A stretch of DNA of 64,000 nucleotides. Origin: Saprospiraceae bacterium (GTDB lineage: Bacteria > Bacteroidota > Bacteroidia > Chitinophagales > Saprospiraceae). A program made the position numbers and the translations under genes. Below are positions 19,374-28,397 of the stretch, one piece after another; position 1 is the stretch's first letter; the number at the start of each line of letters is the position of its first letter. Under the pieces are notes generated by a model that had not been told where the DNA came from, did no database searches, and worked only from the letters and a program-made list of their open reading frames with translations. The stretch covers positions 1 to 64,000 of the forward strand of contig JADJXD010000001.1 of the NCBI GenBank assembly GCA_016715985.1, written 5' to 3'.

Positions 19374-20264
19374 ATGCTTTCTATATTAATTCCTATATAC
19401 AATCAGGATATCAGGCCTCTTGTTTTTACATTAGCCAAACAATGTAATAAATTAAATATCAATTATCAGATATTGTGTTTTGATGATTGTTCAGATCAAA
19501 AGTATAAAGACAAAAATAAGGAGTTAGCCTTTATTGTAGGTATTAATTATACGGAATTACCTGAAAATCTGGGCAGAAGTAAAATCAGAAACTGGCTCGG
19601 AAAAGCTTCACAATATGATTATCTGCTCTTTCTTGACGGAGATTCCAAAGTCCGAAATAAGGACTTCATCAAAAATTATATCAAGGCTATGCCCGGCAAT
19701 CAAGTTATCTACGGGGGAAGGATTTACCAGAAAAATAAGCCCGCCAATATCAAAAAAATACTTCATTGGAAGTACGGAACTTACGTGGAGTCTATGGATT
19801 GTAAAAAAAGACAAAAGTCCCCTTATCTCAATTTTATGTCCAATAATTTTTTAATAGCGCAGGAAGTTTTCAATCAGTGTTTATTTGACGAAAAAACAGT
19901 CGGTTATGGTTATGAAGACTTACAATATGCCTATCAACTGGAAAAATTAAATATTCCAATTCTGCATATCAACAATCCGGTTTATCACGATGGGATTGAA
20001 ATCAATTCCGCTTTTTTGAGCAAAACAAAACAGTCTATACAAAATCTGATAAAACTTGAGAAAATCAGACAAGTTCCACAAACACGTTTAATGTCAGCTC
20101 ACAAAAAACTGGTGGATTGGGGCCTGGAAAATATTTTTTTAAAAATGTATGGCTATTTTAAAAACAGCATTGAAAAAAATTTGCTTTCAAAAAAACCCTT
20201 ATTAATTTTACTACAATTATGGAAGCTGCATTTTTATATTCATCAAAAACACAACAAGCTTTAA
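19374..20264 (+). CDS. Family 2 glycosyltransferase
   Basis: 296 residues. GT-A fold start LSILIPIYNQDIRPLVFTLA, nucleotide-sugar region YQILCFDDCSDQ and NLGRSKIRNWLGKAS, then the metal-binding DxD-like LFLDGDSKV at about residues 93-101, and the acceptor-side motif GYGYEDLQYAYQLEK. A Lys-rich C-terminal tail with no clear membrane helix follows. Acceptor unknown. It ends 4 nt before the SMP-30 lipoprotein gene, so they may be cotranscribed. Confidence 0.85.
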   Translation: MLSILIPIYNQDIRPLVFTLAKQCNKLNINYQILCFDDCSDQKYKDKNKELAFIVGINYTELPENLGRSKIRNWLGKASQYDYLLFLDGDSKVRNKDFIKNYIKAMPGNQVIYGGRIYQKNKPANIKKILHWKYGTYVESMDCKKRQKSPYLNFMSNNFLIAQEVFNQCLFDEKTVGYGYEDLQYAYQLEKLNIPILHINNPVYHDGIEINSAFLSKTKQSIQNLIKLEKIRQVPQTRLMSAHKKLVDWGLENIFLKMYGYFKNSIEKNLLSKKPLLILLQLWKLHFYIHQKHNKL

Positions 20265-20268
20265 ACGC

Positions 20269-21279
20269 ATGAAAAATCATAATTTGTTATTTGTTTTAAT
20301 TTCAGCAGTGATAACAGTATCCGCTTGTAAGGAAACCAAAGGCACTAAAGAATTTGTTTCCGTTGGTAAAATAATTACAATCGACTCTTCATTATCTGAA
20401 ATCATTGACTCAACCAGCCCGATAGAAGTTTTGGCAGATGGTTTTCAGTGGTCAGAAGGTCCCTTATGGCTGGAAAATGAAAAAATGCTCATTTTCTCAG
20501 ATGTTCCGGAAAATGTTATTTATTCATGGAGTGAATCAGATGGAGTAAAAACATACCTCACGCCGGCAGGGAATACATCCGGAGAAAAAAGCAAAGAAGG
20601 CTCCAATGGCTTGATGCTGGATCAAAACGGGAACTTAATTATATGTCAGCATGGAGACAGAGCTGTAGCCAGAATGGAAAGTCCTGTCAACCAGCCAAAA
20701 GCAGATTTTAAAGTGCTTGTTCAAAAGTACAGCGATAAATTACTGAACAGTCCAAATGACATTTGTTTGGCCCGAAATGGGGATATGTTTTTCACTGACC
20801 CGCCTTATGGTTTGAAAGGTTTGGATGACTCTAAAGATAAAGAACTCGATTTTAACGGCGTTTACAGACTCACGTCCAAAGGTGATTTGTTATTAATCGA
20901 AGCACAGTTAACCAAACCAAACGGGATAGCTCTTTCTTCGGATGAAAAATTCCTTTATGTAGCCAATTCGGATCCGGACAAAGCCATTTGGATGAAATAT
21001 TTATTGGATGATTATCTCAATGTGACGGGTAAGGAAGTCTTTGCTGACAAAACTTCAGATGTGCCCAATTTGAAAGGTCTTCCCGACGGATTAAAAGTTA
21101 ATCGCAGTGGAATCATTTTTGCATCCGGTCCGGGTGGCATTCTTATTTTTCATCCGGATGGCAGGCATCTTGGCACCATTATGACAGGTGAAGCAACTTC
21201 CAATTGTGCACTTGACACGGATGAAAAATATCTGTATATGACTGCTGATGACTACCTGATGCGGGTGAAATTAAAATAG
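20269..21279 (+). CDS. SMP-30/gluconolactonase-family lipoprotein
   Basis: 336 residues with lipoprotein signal (lipobox TVSACK, Cys20). Six-bladed propeller of the SMP-30/gluconolactonase type: FQWSEGPLWLENEKMLIFSD (first metal Glu), GSNGLMLDQNGNLIICQHG, LLNSPNDICLARNGDMFFTD (metal Asn-Asp) with DPPYGLKG, KPNGIALSSDEKFLYVANSD, and GLPDGLKVNRSGIIFASGPG (metal Asp). All blades expected for metal binding are present. Likely hydrolyses a sugar lactone in the periplasm. Confidence 0.88.
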   Translation: MKNHNLLFVLISAVITVSACKETKGTKEFVSVGKIITIDSSLSEIIDSTSPIEVLADGFQWSEGPLWLENEKMLIFSDVPENVIYSWSESDGVKTYLTPAGNTSGEKSKEGSNGLMLDQNGNLIICQHGDRAVARMESPVNQPKADFKVLVQKYSDKLLNSPNDICLARNGDMFFTDPPYGLKGLDDSKDKELDFNGVYRLTSKGDLLLIEAQLTKPNGIALSSDEKFLYVANSDPDKAIWMKYLLDDYLNVTGKEVFADKTSDVPNLKGLPDGLKVNRSGIIFASGPGGILIFHPDGRHLGTIMTGEATSNCALDTDEKYLYMTADDYLMRVKLK

Positions 21280-21293
21280 AAATTTTCAGTTTA

Positions 21294-22040
21294 TTATAAT
21301 TCAACTTTTTTCAGTCCTGTGATTCTTCTGATTACTTCAGATGCCATGGTCAATCCAAACAAAGCCGGCATATAAGAAATCGTGCCATAATATGACTTTT
21401 TGTAGTTTTTTCCATCCGTCATTTTTAAAGCAACTTTTTGTTGAATTTCTTCTGAATAAACTGTTAGCACACCCCTGCGAATGCCTTCTCTTTTAAGTCT
21501 TTTCCGGACTGTTTGGGCAAATTTACATTCTTTTGTTTTTGAAATGTCTGCAACACCGATTTTTGAAGGATCCGTTTTTCCACCCGCTCCCATAGAACTG
21601 ATAATTTTGAGTTTTGCTATTTTTGCATTTTTTATCAGACTGAGTTTGGGAGAGATGCTGTCAATACAATCCAGAATAAAATCAAATTGCTCCTGCTCCA
21701 GAATTTTCAACATATCTTCAGGTTCCAGAAATTGATCATAACTTACCAATTTCAGATCCGGGTTTATATCTTTAAATCGCTCAGTCAGGAGTGCAACCTT
21801 TGACATTCCAATAGTTGAATGTAGTGCCTGAAGCTGACGGTTTATGTTGGTAATATCTACTACATCACCGTCAATTATGGTAATGCTTCCTAATCCAGCT
21901 CTCACCAGAAATTCACCCGCATAACTACCTACCCCACCTAGTCCTACTACAAGAATGCTTGTATTTCCAAGCGTCCGGAGTAGTTCGTCTCCTGTCAGCA
22001 GTTCAGTGCGCTCCAACCATTTGGGGGTACTTTCTTCCAT
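21294..22040 (-). CDS. tcdA: tRNA threonylcarbamoyladenosine dehydratase
   Basis: E1-like enzyme that uses ATP to cyclise t6A37 of tRNA to ct6A. 248 residues. ERTELLTGDELLRTLGNTSI, then the adenylate-binding loop VVGLGGVGSYAGEFLVRAGL, acid motif IIDGDVVDITNINRQ, and the TcdA-type middle CIDSISPKLSLI, SSMGAGGKTDPSKI and VYSEEIQQ. It starts inside the end of the tatD-like gene (46-nt overlap), suggesting translational coupling. Confidence 0.9.
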   Translation of the reverse strand: MEESTPKWLERTELLTGDELLRTLGNTSILVVGLGGVGSYAGEFLVRAGLGSITIIDGDVVDITNINRQLQALHSTIGMSKVALLTERFKDINPDLKLVSYDQFLEPEDMLKILEQEQFDFILDCIDSISPKLSLIKNAKIAKLKIISSMGAGGKTDPSKIGVADISKTKECKFAQTVRKRLKREGIRRGVLTVYSEEIQQKVALKMTDGKNYKKSYYGTISYMPALFGLTMASEVIRRITGLKKVEL

Positions 22041-22693
22041 TTAAAAAATACTTTTAAGTTTTCAAAAATTTGGCTCTTTAAATCTTCCACTTCACACTTT
22101 CGGAGTAATGAAGCTTTCTTATAATTTTCTAAAATATTCATGTCAGGATGACTATCTGTTTCCAGAAACAAACGGTCAGCAGGTATATATTTTATCATCT
22201 CAGTAAAATTATCAGACATTTTATCATGAGGTGCCACAGAAAGATAAAAGCCTGCATCCAGTAACTGACCCGCCAAGACTTTATTACGTACAAATCCATG
22301 TACAGCCCAATCTGTCTTACCCATTTCCTTTCTGATTTGCAACAATCGTTGAAAAGCTCTGACACAATGTATGATAACCGGAACTTCAGATTCATTAGCC
22401 ATAAGTATATGTGATCTCAATATTTCTTCCTGTACTCCTAAATCAGGTCCTTTCAATTTATCAAGTCCGCACTCTCCTACTCCCAAACAAAATTTGTGCT
22501 CTGAAAATGAATTTTTTATAACATCTGTTTGGGCAGAATTCAGTGCTTCTTCCGTCCACCATGGGTGATATCCTATTGTAAACCAAGAGTCAGTATGATG
22601 TTTTCCCGGATGCACTGATACTATTTCGATAACTTCCGGATTACTGAACCTTCTTTTATGTGTGTGGAAATCTATAAATGGTGCTGTGCTCAA
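21995..22693 (-). CDS. TatD-family metal-dependent hydrolase
   Basis: 232 residues, shorter than TatD proper (about 260) but with family motifs: FIDFHTHKRR (metal HxH), GVGECGLDKLKGPD, VIIHCVRAFQRLLQI, VHGFVRNKVLAGQLLDAGFYLSVAP, and LFLETDSHPDM (catalytic Asp). Probable DNase or small phosphodiesterase. It precedes tcdA with overlap on the minus strand. Confidence 0.8.
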   Translation of the reverse strand: MSTAPFIDFHTHKRRFSNPEVIEIVSVHPGKHHTDSWFTIGYHPWWTEEALNSAQTDVIKNSFSEHKFCLGVGECGLDKLKGPDLGVQEEILRSHILMANESEVPVIIHCVRAFQRLLQIRKEMGKTDWAVHGFVRNKVLAGQLLDAGFYLSVAPHDKMSDNFTEMIKYIPADRLFLETDSHPDMNILENYKKASLLRKCEVEDLKSQIFENLKVFFKWKKVPPNGWSALNC

Positions 22694-22777
22694 TCTGTTT
22701 TTTTAAAAAGTTGCAAAACTAACAAATACACTTATTAAATAGTAATTTTGACCGTTTATAAAAGTAATGGACGACAT

Positions 22778-23245
22778 ATGAAAATTGCCTTGTGGGTCAT
22801 AGGAAAAACCAACGAAAAATATCTGAAAGATGGTACAGATATCTATTTAAAGCGGCTAAAACATTATTGTACATTTGAATATACAGAATGGAAGGACGTA
22901 GGGCATCATTCCAATCCTGATGAAATAATAAAAAAGGAAGGAGAAATGATACTCCTGAAACTTAAAAATGATGATTTCCTTATCTTATTGGATGAAAATG
23001 GCAAAGAATACACTTCAGAATTATTTGCAGATTATATTGAAAAACTGCAATTACAATCAACAAAATCAGTTGTTTTTCTGGTCGGCGGTGCATTTGGCCA
23101 CCATGATAATATCCGATCCAGGGCCAATCATACCATGTCACTATCAAAAATGACCTTCTCTCATCAGATGATCAGACTTTTTTTTGCAGAACAATTATAC
23201 CGGGCATTTACTATCATCAAAAACGAAAAATATCACAATCCATGA
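22778..23245 (+). CDS. rlmH: 23S rRNA pseudouridine-1915 N3-methyltransferase
   Basis: SPOUT methyltransferase modifying pseudouridine 1915 on the 70S ribosome. Start at 22778 (MKIALWVIGKTNEKYLKDG), which is the family N-terminus; an earlier TTG at 22748 would add ten unrelated residues. 155 residues. VFLVGGAFGHHDNIRSRANH (SAM-binding knot) and LSKMTFSHQMIRLFFAEQLYRA are diagnostic. Confidence 0.95.
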   Translation: MKIALWVIGKTNEKYLKDGTDIYLKRLKHYCTFEYTEWKDVGHHSNPDEIIKKEGEMILLKLKNDDFLILLDENGKEYTSELFADYIEKLQLQSTKSVVFLVGGAFGHHDNIRSRANHTMSLSKMTFSHQMIRLFFAEQLYRAFTIIKNEKYHNP

Positions 23246-23271
23246 TTACCTTTAGGCCGTAAAATAATAAT

Positions 23272-23898
23272 ATGTCCATTACACTTATTCTGGTAATAAT
23301 CACCTGCATCATTTCAATAATTTGTTTTAGTAATAAACCATTATTTGAAGCACTGAAACACTATCCTGTTGCTGAATATCATAACAAAGAGTATTACAGA
23401 TTAATTAGTTCAGGATTTGTGCACGGTGATTTTATGCATTTATTCCTGAATATGTTCGTACTCCATGAATTCGGAAGATATGTGGAGTTATATTTTCAGA
23501 CTTATTTCGGGGATGCACAGGGGAAAATAATATTTTTGATTTTATACATTGTAATAATCATCACAGGGGATCTTCCGACTTTTTTCAAACATAAAGAAAA
23601 CCGTTATTTTGCGAGTGTCGGTGCTTCCGGAGCAGTATCGGGTATTATTTTTATATACATTTTATTAAACCCATGGGCCATGCTGGGATTATTTGCAGTC
23701 ATACCTGTTCCTGCAATTGTATTTGGTGTTTTATATTTATGGTATTCATCCTGGGCATCCAAAAATAACAGGGATATGATAGACCATGAAGCACACTTTT
23801 ATGGGGCTGTTGCAGGAATCATACTGGCCATAGCACTCAGACCGGCAGTTATGGGCGAGTTTGTGGATAAACTTATTAATCAATTCCCTTTAGGGTAA
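23272..23898 (+). CDS. Rhomboid-family intramembrane serine protease
   Basis: 208 residues with about six membrane helices. The N-terminal half has SSGFVHGDFMHLFLNMFVLHEFG, the H-x(3)-N type helix of rhomboids. The catalytic serine is in GASGAVSGIIF (about residues 121-131) and the catalytic histidine in EAHFYGAVAGI. Both are intact. It starts 26 nt after rlmH and could be cotranscribed. It cleaves membrane-protein segments; substrate unknown. Confidence 0.88.
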   Translation: MSITLILVIITCIISIICFSNKPLFEALKHYPVAEYHNKEYYRLISSGFVHGDFMHLFLNMFVLHEFGRYVELYFQTYFGDAQGKIIFLILYIVIIITGDLPTFFKHKENRYFASVGASGAVSGIIFIYILLNPWAMLGLFAVIPVPAIVFGVLYLWYSSWASKNNRDMIDHEAHFYGAVAGIILAIALRPAVMGEFVDKLINQFPLG

Positions 23899-23915
23899 AA
23901 AAGAATTAATACAAC

Positions 23916-25544
23916 TCAATTCAATAATAAAAAAAGAATTTGGGCGTATAAAATCTTCATTACAAGTGATAATGGAAACATAAAGGCATATCCAACGGCT
24001 GGCACTCTGTTTTTGGTAATGTCAGTCGCGAACTCCAGAATGGCTGGTTGGTTGGATACAAAACCCATCAATAGTGAATACGGAATTTTGAAAATTCGAA
24101 ATCCAAGCCATAAACTGAACATCGCTGCTAAAATACTTAACAGTGTACCGGCTATAAAAATTTCAATCCAAGCTCCTTCGCTAATACTGGTCAATAAAGT
24201 ATTGCCTGATTTGATACCTATCACTGCCAATAATAAAGTAAGCCCGATTTGGTTCAATGTGACATTAGCTCCGTAAGGTAATGTCCAAACCACAGGACCT
24301 GTCCGACGTAATGAGCCCAAAATCAAACCCATCACAAGTGGTCCACCGGCGAAACCCAATTTGAAAACTACACCGCCGGGCAGCACAAATTCAAACAATC
24401 CTAAAATCAAACCCAACCCAATCCCAAGGCCAAATGAAAAAATATCTATCTTGTTGGAACTGTAATAACTGTCTCCAAATAATTGCTGAATTTTTTTTAT
24501 ATCCTTTCTCCTTGCCACAAATCTTATCCGATCCCCCAATTCAAGGATTGTATCTCCTTTCGCCAGCATTTCTACATCTCCACGTCGTATTCTGGTGACA
24601 ATGGCGCTATATTTTTCCTGAAGATTGAGTGATGCCAGTTCCTTGCCCACTACATCCGGATTGGAAACAAAAATACGTACTATATCATATTCTTTCCGAT
24701 CATACATCAAGCTAGTTTCTGCCTCAACTCCCAAAACTCGCTGTGCATTATCCAGATCTTCCACCGTACCTACGAGTATTACTTTATCACCTTGATTTAA
24801 TGTAATATCCCAATTAGACAGTATAGATCCATGTTTTTGACTATCAATACGTCCGAAAACTACATTCCATTGGTAATTATTGATAATATCGCGTAATTGT
24901 TGATTTACTATTTCAGGATTGGTAATTTCGATTGTTCTTGAAGTAAGATCATCATCAAGTGGATAGTCTTTTCTGAGAATTTCTTTTTCCTTGAGATAAT
25001 CAATTTTCAAGATTTTTTCCATGAGTTTGATGGCGATCATTACGCCCAAGACACCCATCGGATAAGAGAAAGTGTACCCAATGGTCATGTGCTGAATAAG
25101 ATTGGTCGAGCCTTTTCTGACTTGACCTGCAAGATCTACTGCGGAAGCCAGTGCAGGGGTATTGGTAGTACTGCCGGAATAAATACCTACCGAAGTAGCT
25201 GCATCAAAATCCATTATGTAGTGAATGGCTACCAGAATCAACGCAGAAATGGTTAGCATCCAGAAAACAAATGAAATATCACGCCAACCATTTTTTTTGA
25301 AAGACTGAAAAAATGCCGGCCCGGAACTCAAACCCACAGAATAAACAAACAACACCAAACCCAACTGAAAGATTATTTCAGGCACATGGAATTCTGCATT
25401 CATCGCACCAAATATCAGACCGGTAAAAAGCACGGCAGATGTTCCTAATCCTGTACCTTTTAAACGGATTTTACCCGCAAGATAGCCGACGGCAGAAACC
25501 AGAAATAATAAAAGCAGCGGATTTTGTATTAAAATTTCATTCAT
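23916..25544 (-). CDS. AspT/YidE-family putative transporter with two TrkA-C domains
   Basis: 542 residues. N-terminal membrane half (about residues 1-170, GYLAGKIRLKGTGLGTSAVLFTG and GIYSGSTTNTPALASAV), a cytoplasmic middle with two RCK-C/TrkA-C domains (about 205-370, with DKVILVGTVEDLDNAQ and DRIRFVARRKDIKKIQ), and a second membrane half (about 375-542, FAGGPLVMGLILGSLRRTGP). This duplicated pattern is the aspartate:alanine exchanger / YidE-YbjL family; the substrate is unknown. A -7-type box TAACTTTG lies at 25549-25556 on the minus strand only four bases before the ATG. Confidence 0.85.
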   Translation of the reverse strand: MNEILIQNPLLLLFLVSAVGYLAGKIRLKGTGLGTSAVLFTGLIFGAMNAEFHVPEIIFQLGLVLFVYSVGLSSGPAFFQSFKKNGWRDISFVFWMLTISALILVAIHYIMDFDAATSVGIYSGSTTNTPALASAVDLAGQVRKGSTNLIQHMTIGYTFSYPMGVLGVMIAIKLMEKILKIDYLKEKEILRKDYPLDDDLTSRTIEITNPEIVNQQLRDIINNYQWNVVFGRIDSQKHGSILSNWDITLNQGDKVILVGTVEDLDNAQRVLGVEAETSLMYDRKEYDIVRIFVSNPDVVGKELASLNLQEKYSAIVTRIRRGDVEMLAKGDTILELGDRIRFVARRKDIKKIQQLFGDSYYSSNKIDIFSFGLGIGLGLILGLFEFVLPGGVVFKLGFAGGPLVMGLILGSLRRTGPVVWTLPYGANVTLNQIGLTLLLAVIGIKSGNTLLTSISEGAWIEIFIAGTLLSILAAMFSLWLGFRIFKIPYSLLMGFVSNQPAILEFATDITKNRVPAVGYAFMFPLSLVMKILYAQILFLLLN

Positions 25545-25732
25545 GGTGCAAAGTTATGAAGAATAAACTTAGAGAATGTCTAAAATATCATTTTGTATTT
25601 ACATCAAATTGCAATTTTTTCAAGAAAATAATTATTGGGCTTAAGAAAATTTTTAGCTTCTAGTCTTAATCAAACAATAATTACTATTTGAATGTTAAAT
25701 TCAATATTTCTTAATTTTTTTGTGGTTAGTCT

Positions 25733-26605
25733 ATGAGATATTTAGATCCAAAAAATGACTTGGTTTTTAAGAAAGTATTTGGAGGACATGCCAATATACT
25801 TTTAAGCTTTCTAAATGCTTTACTGCCATTAGATGATGGACAGACCATACAAAGAATTGAATATTTACCACCTGAACTTGTACCGGAGATTCCAATTATA
25901 AAAAACTCCATTGTTGATGTAAGGTGTGTAGACAATAGTGGTCGTCAATTTATTGTGGAAATGCAAATGTTGTGGACGGATAGTTTTAAGAGTCGGGTAT
26001 TGTTTAATGCATCGAAAGCTTATATCAGACAATTAGACAAAGGTTTAGAGTATAAAGGATTAAAACCGGTCTATGCTTTGAGTTTGATCAACGAAATTTT
26101 TGATAAAGATTCACCTTTGTATTATCATCATTATCGTTTGGTACACACAGAAGATCAGCATAAAACCATAGATGGATTGCAACTGATATTTATAGAGTTG
26201 CCAAAATTTAAGGTAAAAAATATGACCGAACGGAAACTCTCTATCCTTTGGTTGCGTTTTATATCGGAAATAGAAAACGGACAGGAAATGTTAGATGAAA
26301 ATTTGTTAAATGAACTGAGATCAGTGCCTGAAATTGCCGAAGCTTTAGAGCTTACCAAAGAAAGTGGCTACACCAAAGCAGAGCTGGAAGCATACGATAA
26401 GTATTGGGACAGCATACGAACGGAAAAAACGCTCATTGCTGACGCCGAAGCTAAAGGTGAACAGATTGGAATACAAAAAGGTAAGATCGAAGTGATTCTT
26501 GCTTTACATAATGACAAAATTTCAATTGAGCAAATTTCAAAATACACTAATCTTTCTATAGCAGATGTTATCCGAATACTTGCTGAACATGGAAAAAATA
26601 AATGA
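25733..26605 (+). CDS. Rpn-family nuclease (PD-(D/E)XK; recombination-promoting/anti-phage type)
   Basis: 290 residues. N-terminus YLDPKNDLVFKKVFGGHANILLSFLNALL is the classic Rpn start. The nuclease core is D62-x13-E76-x-Q78 (VDVRCVDNSGRQFIVEMQM). The middle carries the GLKPVYALSLI and FIELPKF segments. The C-terminal 70 residues form a coiled, Glu/Lys-rich linker (YTKAELEAYDKYWDSIRTEK) and a small helix-turn-helix-like end (ISIEQISKYTNLSIADVIRILAEHG; two pieces). An internal ATG at 26288 (Met186) could start a 105-residue C-terminal product, as described for intragenic antitoxins of some Rpn proteins. A second copy of the 3' part follows immediately. Confidence 0.88.
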   Translation: MRYLDPKNDLVFKKVFGGHANILLSFLNALLPLDDGQTIQRIEYLPPELVPEIPIIKNSIVDVRCVDNSGRQFIVEMQMLWTDSFKSRVLFNASKAYIRQLDKGLEYKGLKPVYALSLINEIFDKDSPLYYHHYRLVHTEDQHKTIDGLQLIFIELPKFKVKNMTERKLSILWLRFISEIENGQEMLDENLLNELRSVPEIAEALELTKESGYTKAELEAYDKYWDSIRTEKTLIADAEAKGEQIGIQKGKIEVILALHNDKISIEQISKYTNLSIADVIRILAEHGKNK

Positions 26606-26766
26606 TTGTATGTTAAATCTTACCGAAGCTTTAGAGCTTACCAAAGAAAGTGGATACACCAAAGCAGAGCTGGAAGCATACGATAAGTATTGGGACAGCA
26701 TACGAACGAAAAAAACGCTCATTGCTGACGCCGAAGCTAAAGGTGAACAGATTGGAATACAAAAAG
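26337..26766. repeat. Direct repeat of 144 bp in the Rpn 3' region (26337-26480 and 26623-26766)
   Basis: The two copies are offset by 286 bases and differ at only two positions (GGCTAC/GGATAC and ACGGAAA/ACGAAAA). They encode ALELTKESGYTKAELEAYDK and the next 28 residues. Sequences beyond the repeat diverge abruptly on both sides, so the repeat is a homologous linker joining two different C-terminal ends. Confidence 0.95.
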
Positions 26767-26891
26767 AAAAAGTTGAAGTAATTTTAAAAGGGCATGAAAA
26801 TGGCATCTCGATATCATTACTCTCCAATATCACTCAAATGAGTAAAGATGAAGTCTCAAAAATCCTACAGACTCACAGAAAGATAGATTGA
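26565..26891 (+). CDS. Alternative C-terminal cassette of the Rpn nuclease (partial paralogue)
   Basis: 108-codon frame beginning inside the end of the intact Rpn gene in another frame; further possible starts are at 26589 and 26610. Residues from about 21 on repeat the Rpn linker almost exactly, then end in a different helix-turn-helix-like tail (ISISLLSNITQMSKDEVSKI). It lacks the nuclease domain. Either it is a silent donor for exchange of the C-terminus, a remnant of a tandem duplication, or a small RpnS-like antitoxin that is translated. Length is close to the 105 residues expected from the internal start of the full gene. Confidence 0.6.
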   Translation: MLSEYLLNMEKINDCMLNLTEALELTKESGYTKAELEAYDKYWDSIRTKKTLIADAEAKGEQIGIQKEKVEVILKGHENGISISLLSNITQMSKDEVSKILQTHRKID

Positions 26892-26999
26892 TAATATTTA
26901 GCCAAGATTCTATTAAACATCTTGATTGTGTTTTTCAAAGGATATTAATTATTAATCCATAACTTGACTAAGGAGTCTTGGCGGAATACTTCGTTCGGA

Positions 27000-27743
27000 T
27001 CAATATAATAATGATGGATTAATTCCGTAAAAAGCAGTGTATCTTTCAGGAGTAACTTTTCCTTTGTATTTTTCAACTAATTCCAATGAATTTTCTGTTA
27101 TTTTCATCTCAGGTAATACTAACCAGTATCTATACACCGAATCTTTATCAGGTCTGTAATACATAAATTGATAAATACAACTTCTGCTTTGTAGTGGATG
27201 TGGGGCTGTATGAATTATAAAATAATTTTGTTGTGGTAGTAAATGTATTGGACATGGTTGATTACTAACATGCATTCTTGGGTCTTTATTTATGTATTGG
27301 TCGCTGAAATTATCAATCAATATTTCATTATTGTTATTAAAAAAGTACCATGATGAAAAAATATCACCGCCGGAAGAACCCAATAGAATTATTTTATTTG
27401 TTCCAATATTTTTAATTTCAATCAATGACCAATCATGAACATCCTGTAGCGGTCCATCGTTTTTTAAACACCATCTATCATCATAGCATTTGTCAAGCCA
27501 ATGTGTTTTTTCATACTGATTCCATCTTCTGGGTTTGAAACAAAGAGCCAGATCTTTGTTAATTTTTTCCACGAGTGATGGATTTACATCTTTTACTATA
27601 CTTAATGAAATGGACACATCACATAATTTAATAGGTTCTTTGAGATTACTACACCCTGCAATTATCAGAACTAGCGGAATTAAAGTCTTGCAACTTATGT
27701 TTAATAAATAATTATTTGATCCTAATTTTAAACCTATGCACAT
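27000..27743 (-). CDS. Lipoprotein of unknown function
   Basis: Start placed at 27743, giving MCIGLKLGSN and a hydrophobic stretch ending in lipobox IIAGCS; the longer frame to 27851 adds residues without family support. About 247 residues. Rich in aromatic residues and Cys, with WYFFNNNNEILIDNFSDQY and CPIHLLPQQNYFIIH. I do not recognise a family. Base composition is slightly more AT-rich than neighbours, and it sits beside the Rpn locus. Confidence 0.5.
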   Translation of the reverse strand: MCIGLKLGSNNYLLNISCKTLIPLVLIIAGCSNLKEPIKLCDVSISLSIVKDVNPSLVEKINKDLALCFKPRRWNQYEKTHWLDKCYDDRWCLKNDGPLQDVHDWSLIEIKNIGTNKIILLGSSGGDIFSSWYFFNNNNEILIDNFSDQYINKDPRMHVSNQPCPIHLLPQQNYFIIHTAPHPLQSRSCIYQFMYYRPDKDSVYRYWLVLPEMKITENSLELVEKYKGKVTPERYTAFYGINPSLLY

Positions 27744-27989
27744 CTTTTTGTTTTTTACCACGATAGTAGCAATGCTCAAAGATATTATCATTTTTTCAGA
27801 AGGTGTAGTAGGAGAATTCAAAATTCTCAATGTATCGCATCGCAGTTGCATTTATATGACCCGATAGCGGGCAGAAACTGCAATGATCAGTGAATTTACT
27901 TTCAAAGCACATTTTACCCGAAATCATCTGAACAAGTTTTGCTTCGTAGAGTTATATCTGTACTTAAAAGAAAGTATTAACACGAATAC

Positions 27990-28394
27990 ATGAAACCATT
28001 GCAAAACTTATTCATTTTTATCATTATTGTAAACCTATGGGCATGTAAAAATCATCCTTCTCAAAATGATGACCCATTAGTAGCGTCTGTAATGGAAATT
28101 CACGATGCGGTAATGCCTGAAATGGCAACAATCCACTCATTGAAACGACAGCTAAAATCCTTAGAATTAAAAACAGCAGAAGATAGTGCTTCGGTTTACC
28201 AACAGATCAAACAATTGGACGATGCAGATGAAGGTATGATGTCCTGGATGGCTGAGTTTAAAGTGCCTGATGATAAAGCTAAGAAGGAAAATTACCTCAA
28301 TAATGAAAAAATCAAAATACAGAAAGTGAGTGACGATATGATCTCCGCCATTTCAAATGCCAAAATGCTTTTAGCCAATCTTAAAAAAGAATAA
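27990..28394 (+). CDS. Small helical lipoprotein
   Basis: 134 residues, lipobox NLWACK (Cys19). The remainder is predicted helical and highly charged (IHSLKRQLKSLELK, SVYQQIKQLDDADEGMMSWM, KIQKVSDDMISAISNAKMLL), likely a coiled coil or helical hairpin. It begins a small operon, ending 3 nt before the SCO-family gene. Function unknown; context suggests copper or respiratory assembly. Confidence 0.7.
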   Translation: MKPLQNLFIFIIIVNLWACKNHPSQNDDPLVASVMEIHDAVMPEMATIHSLKRQLKSLELKTAEDSASVYQQIKQLDDADEGMMSWMAEFKVPDDKAKKENYLNNEKIKIQKVSDDMISAISNAKMLLANLKKE

Positions 28395-28397
28395 AAA

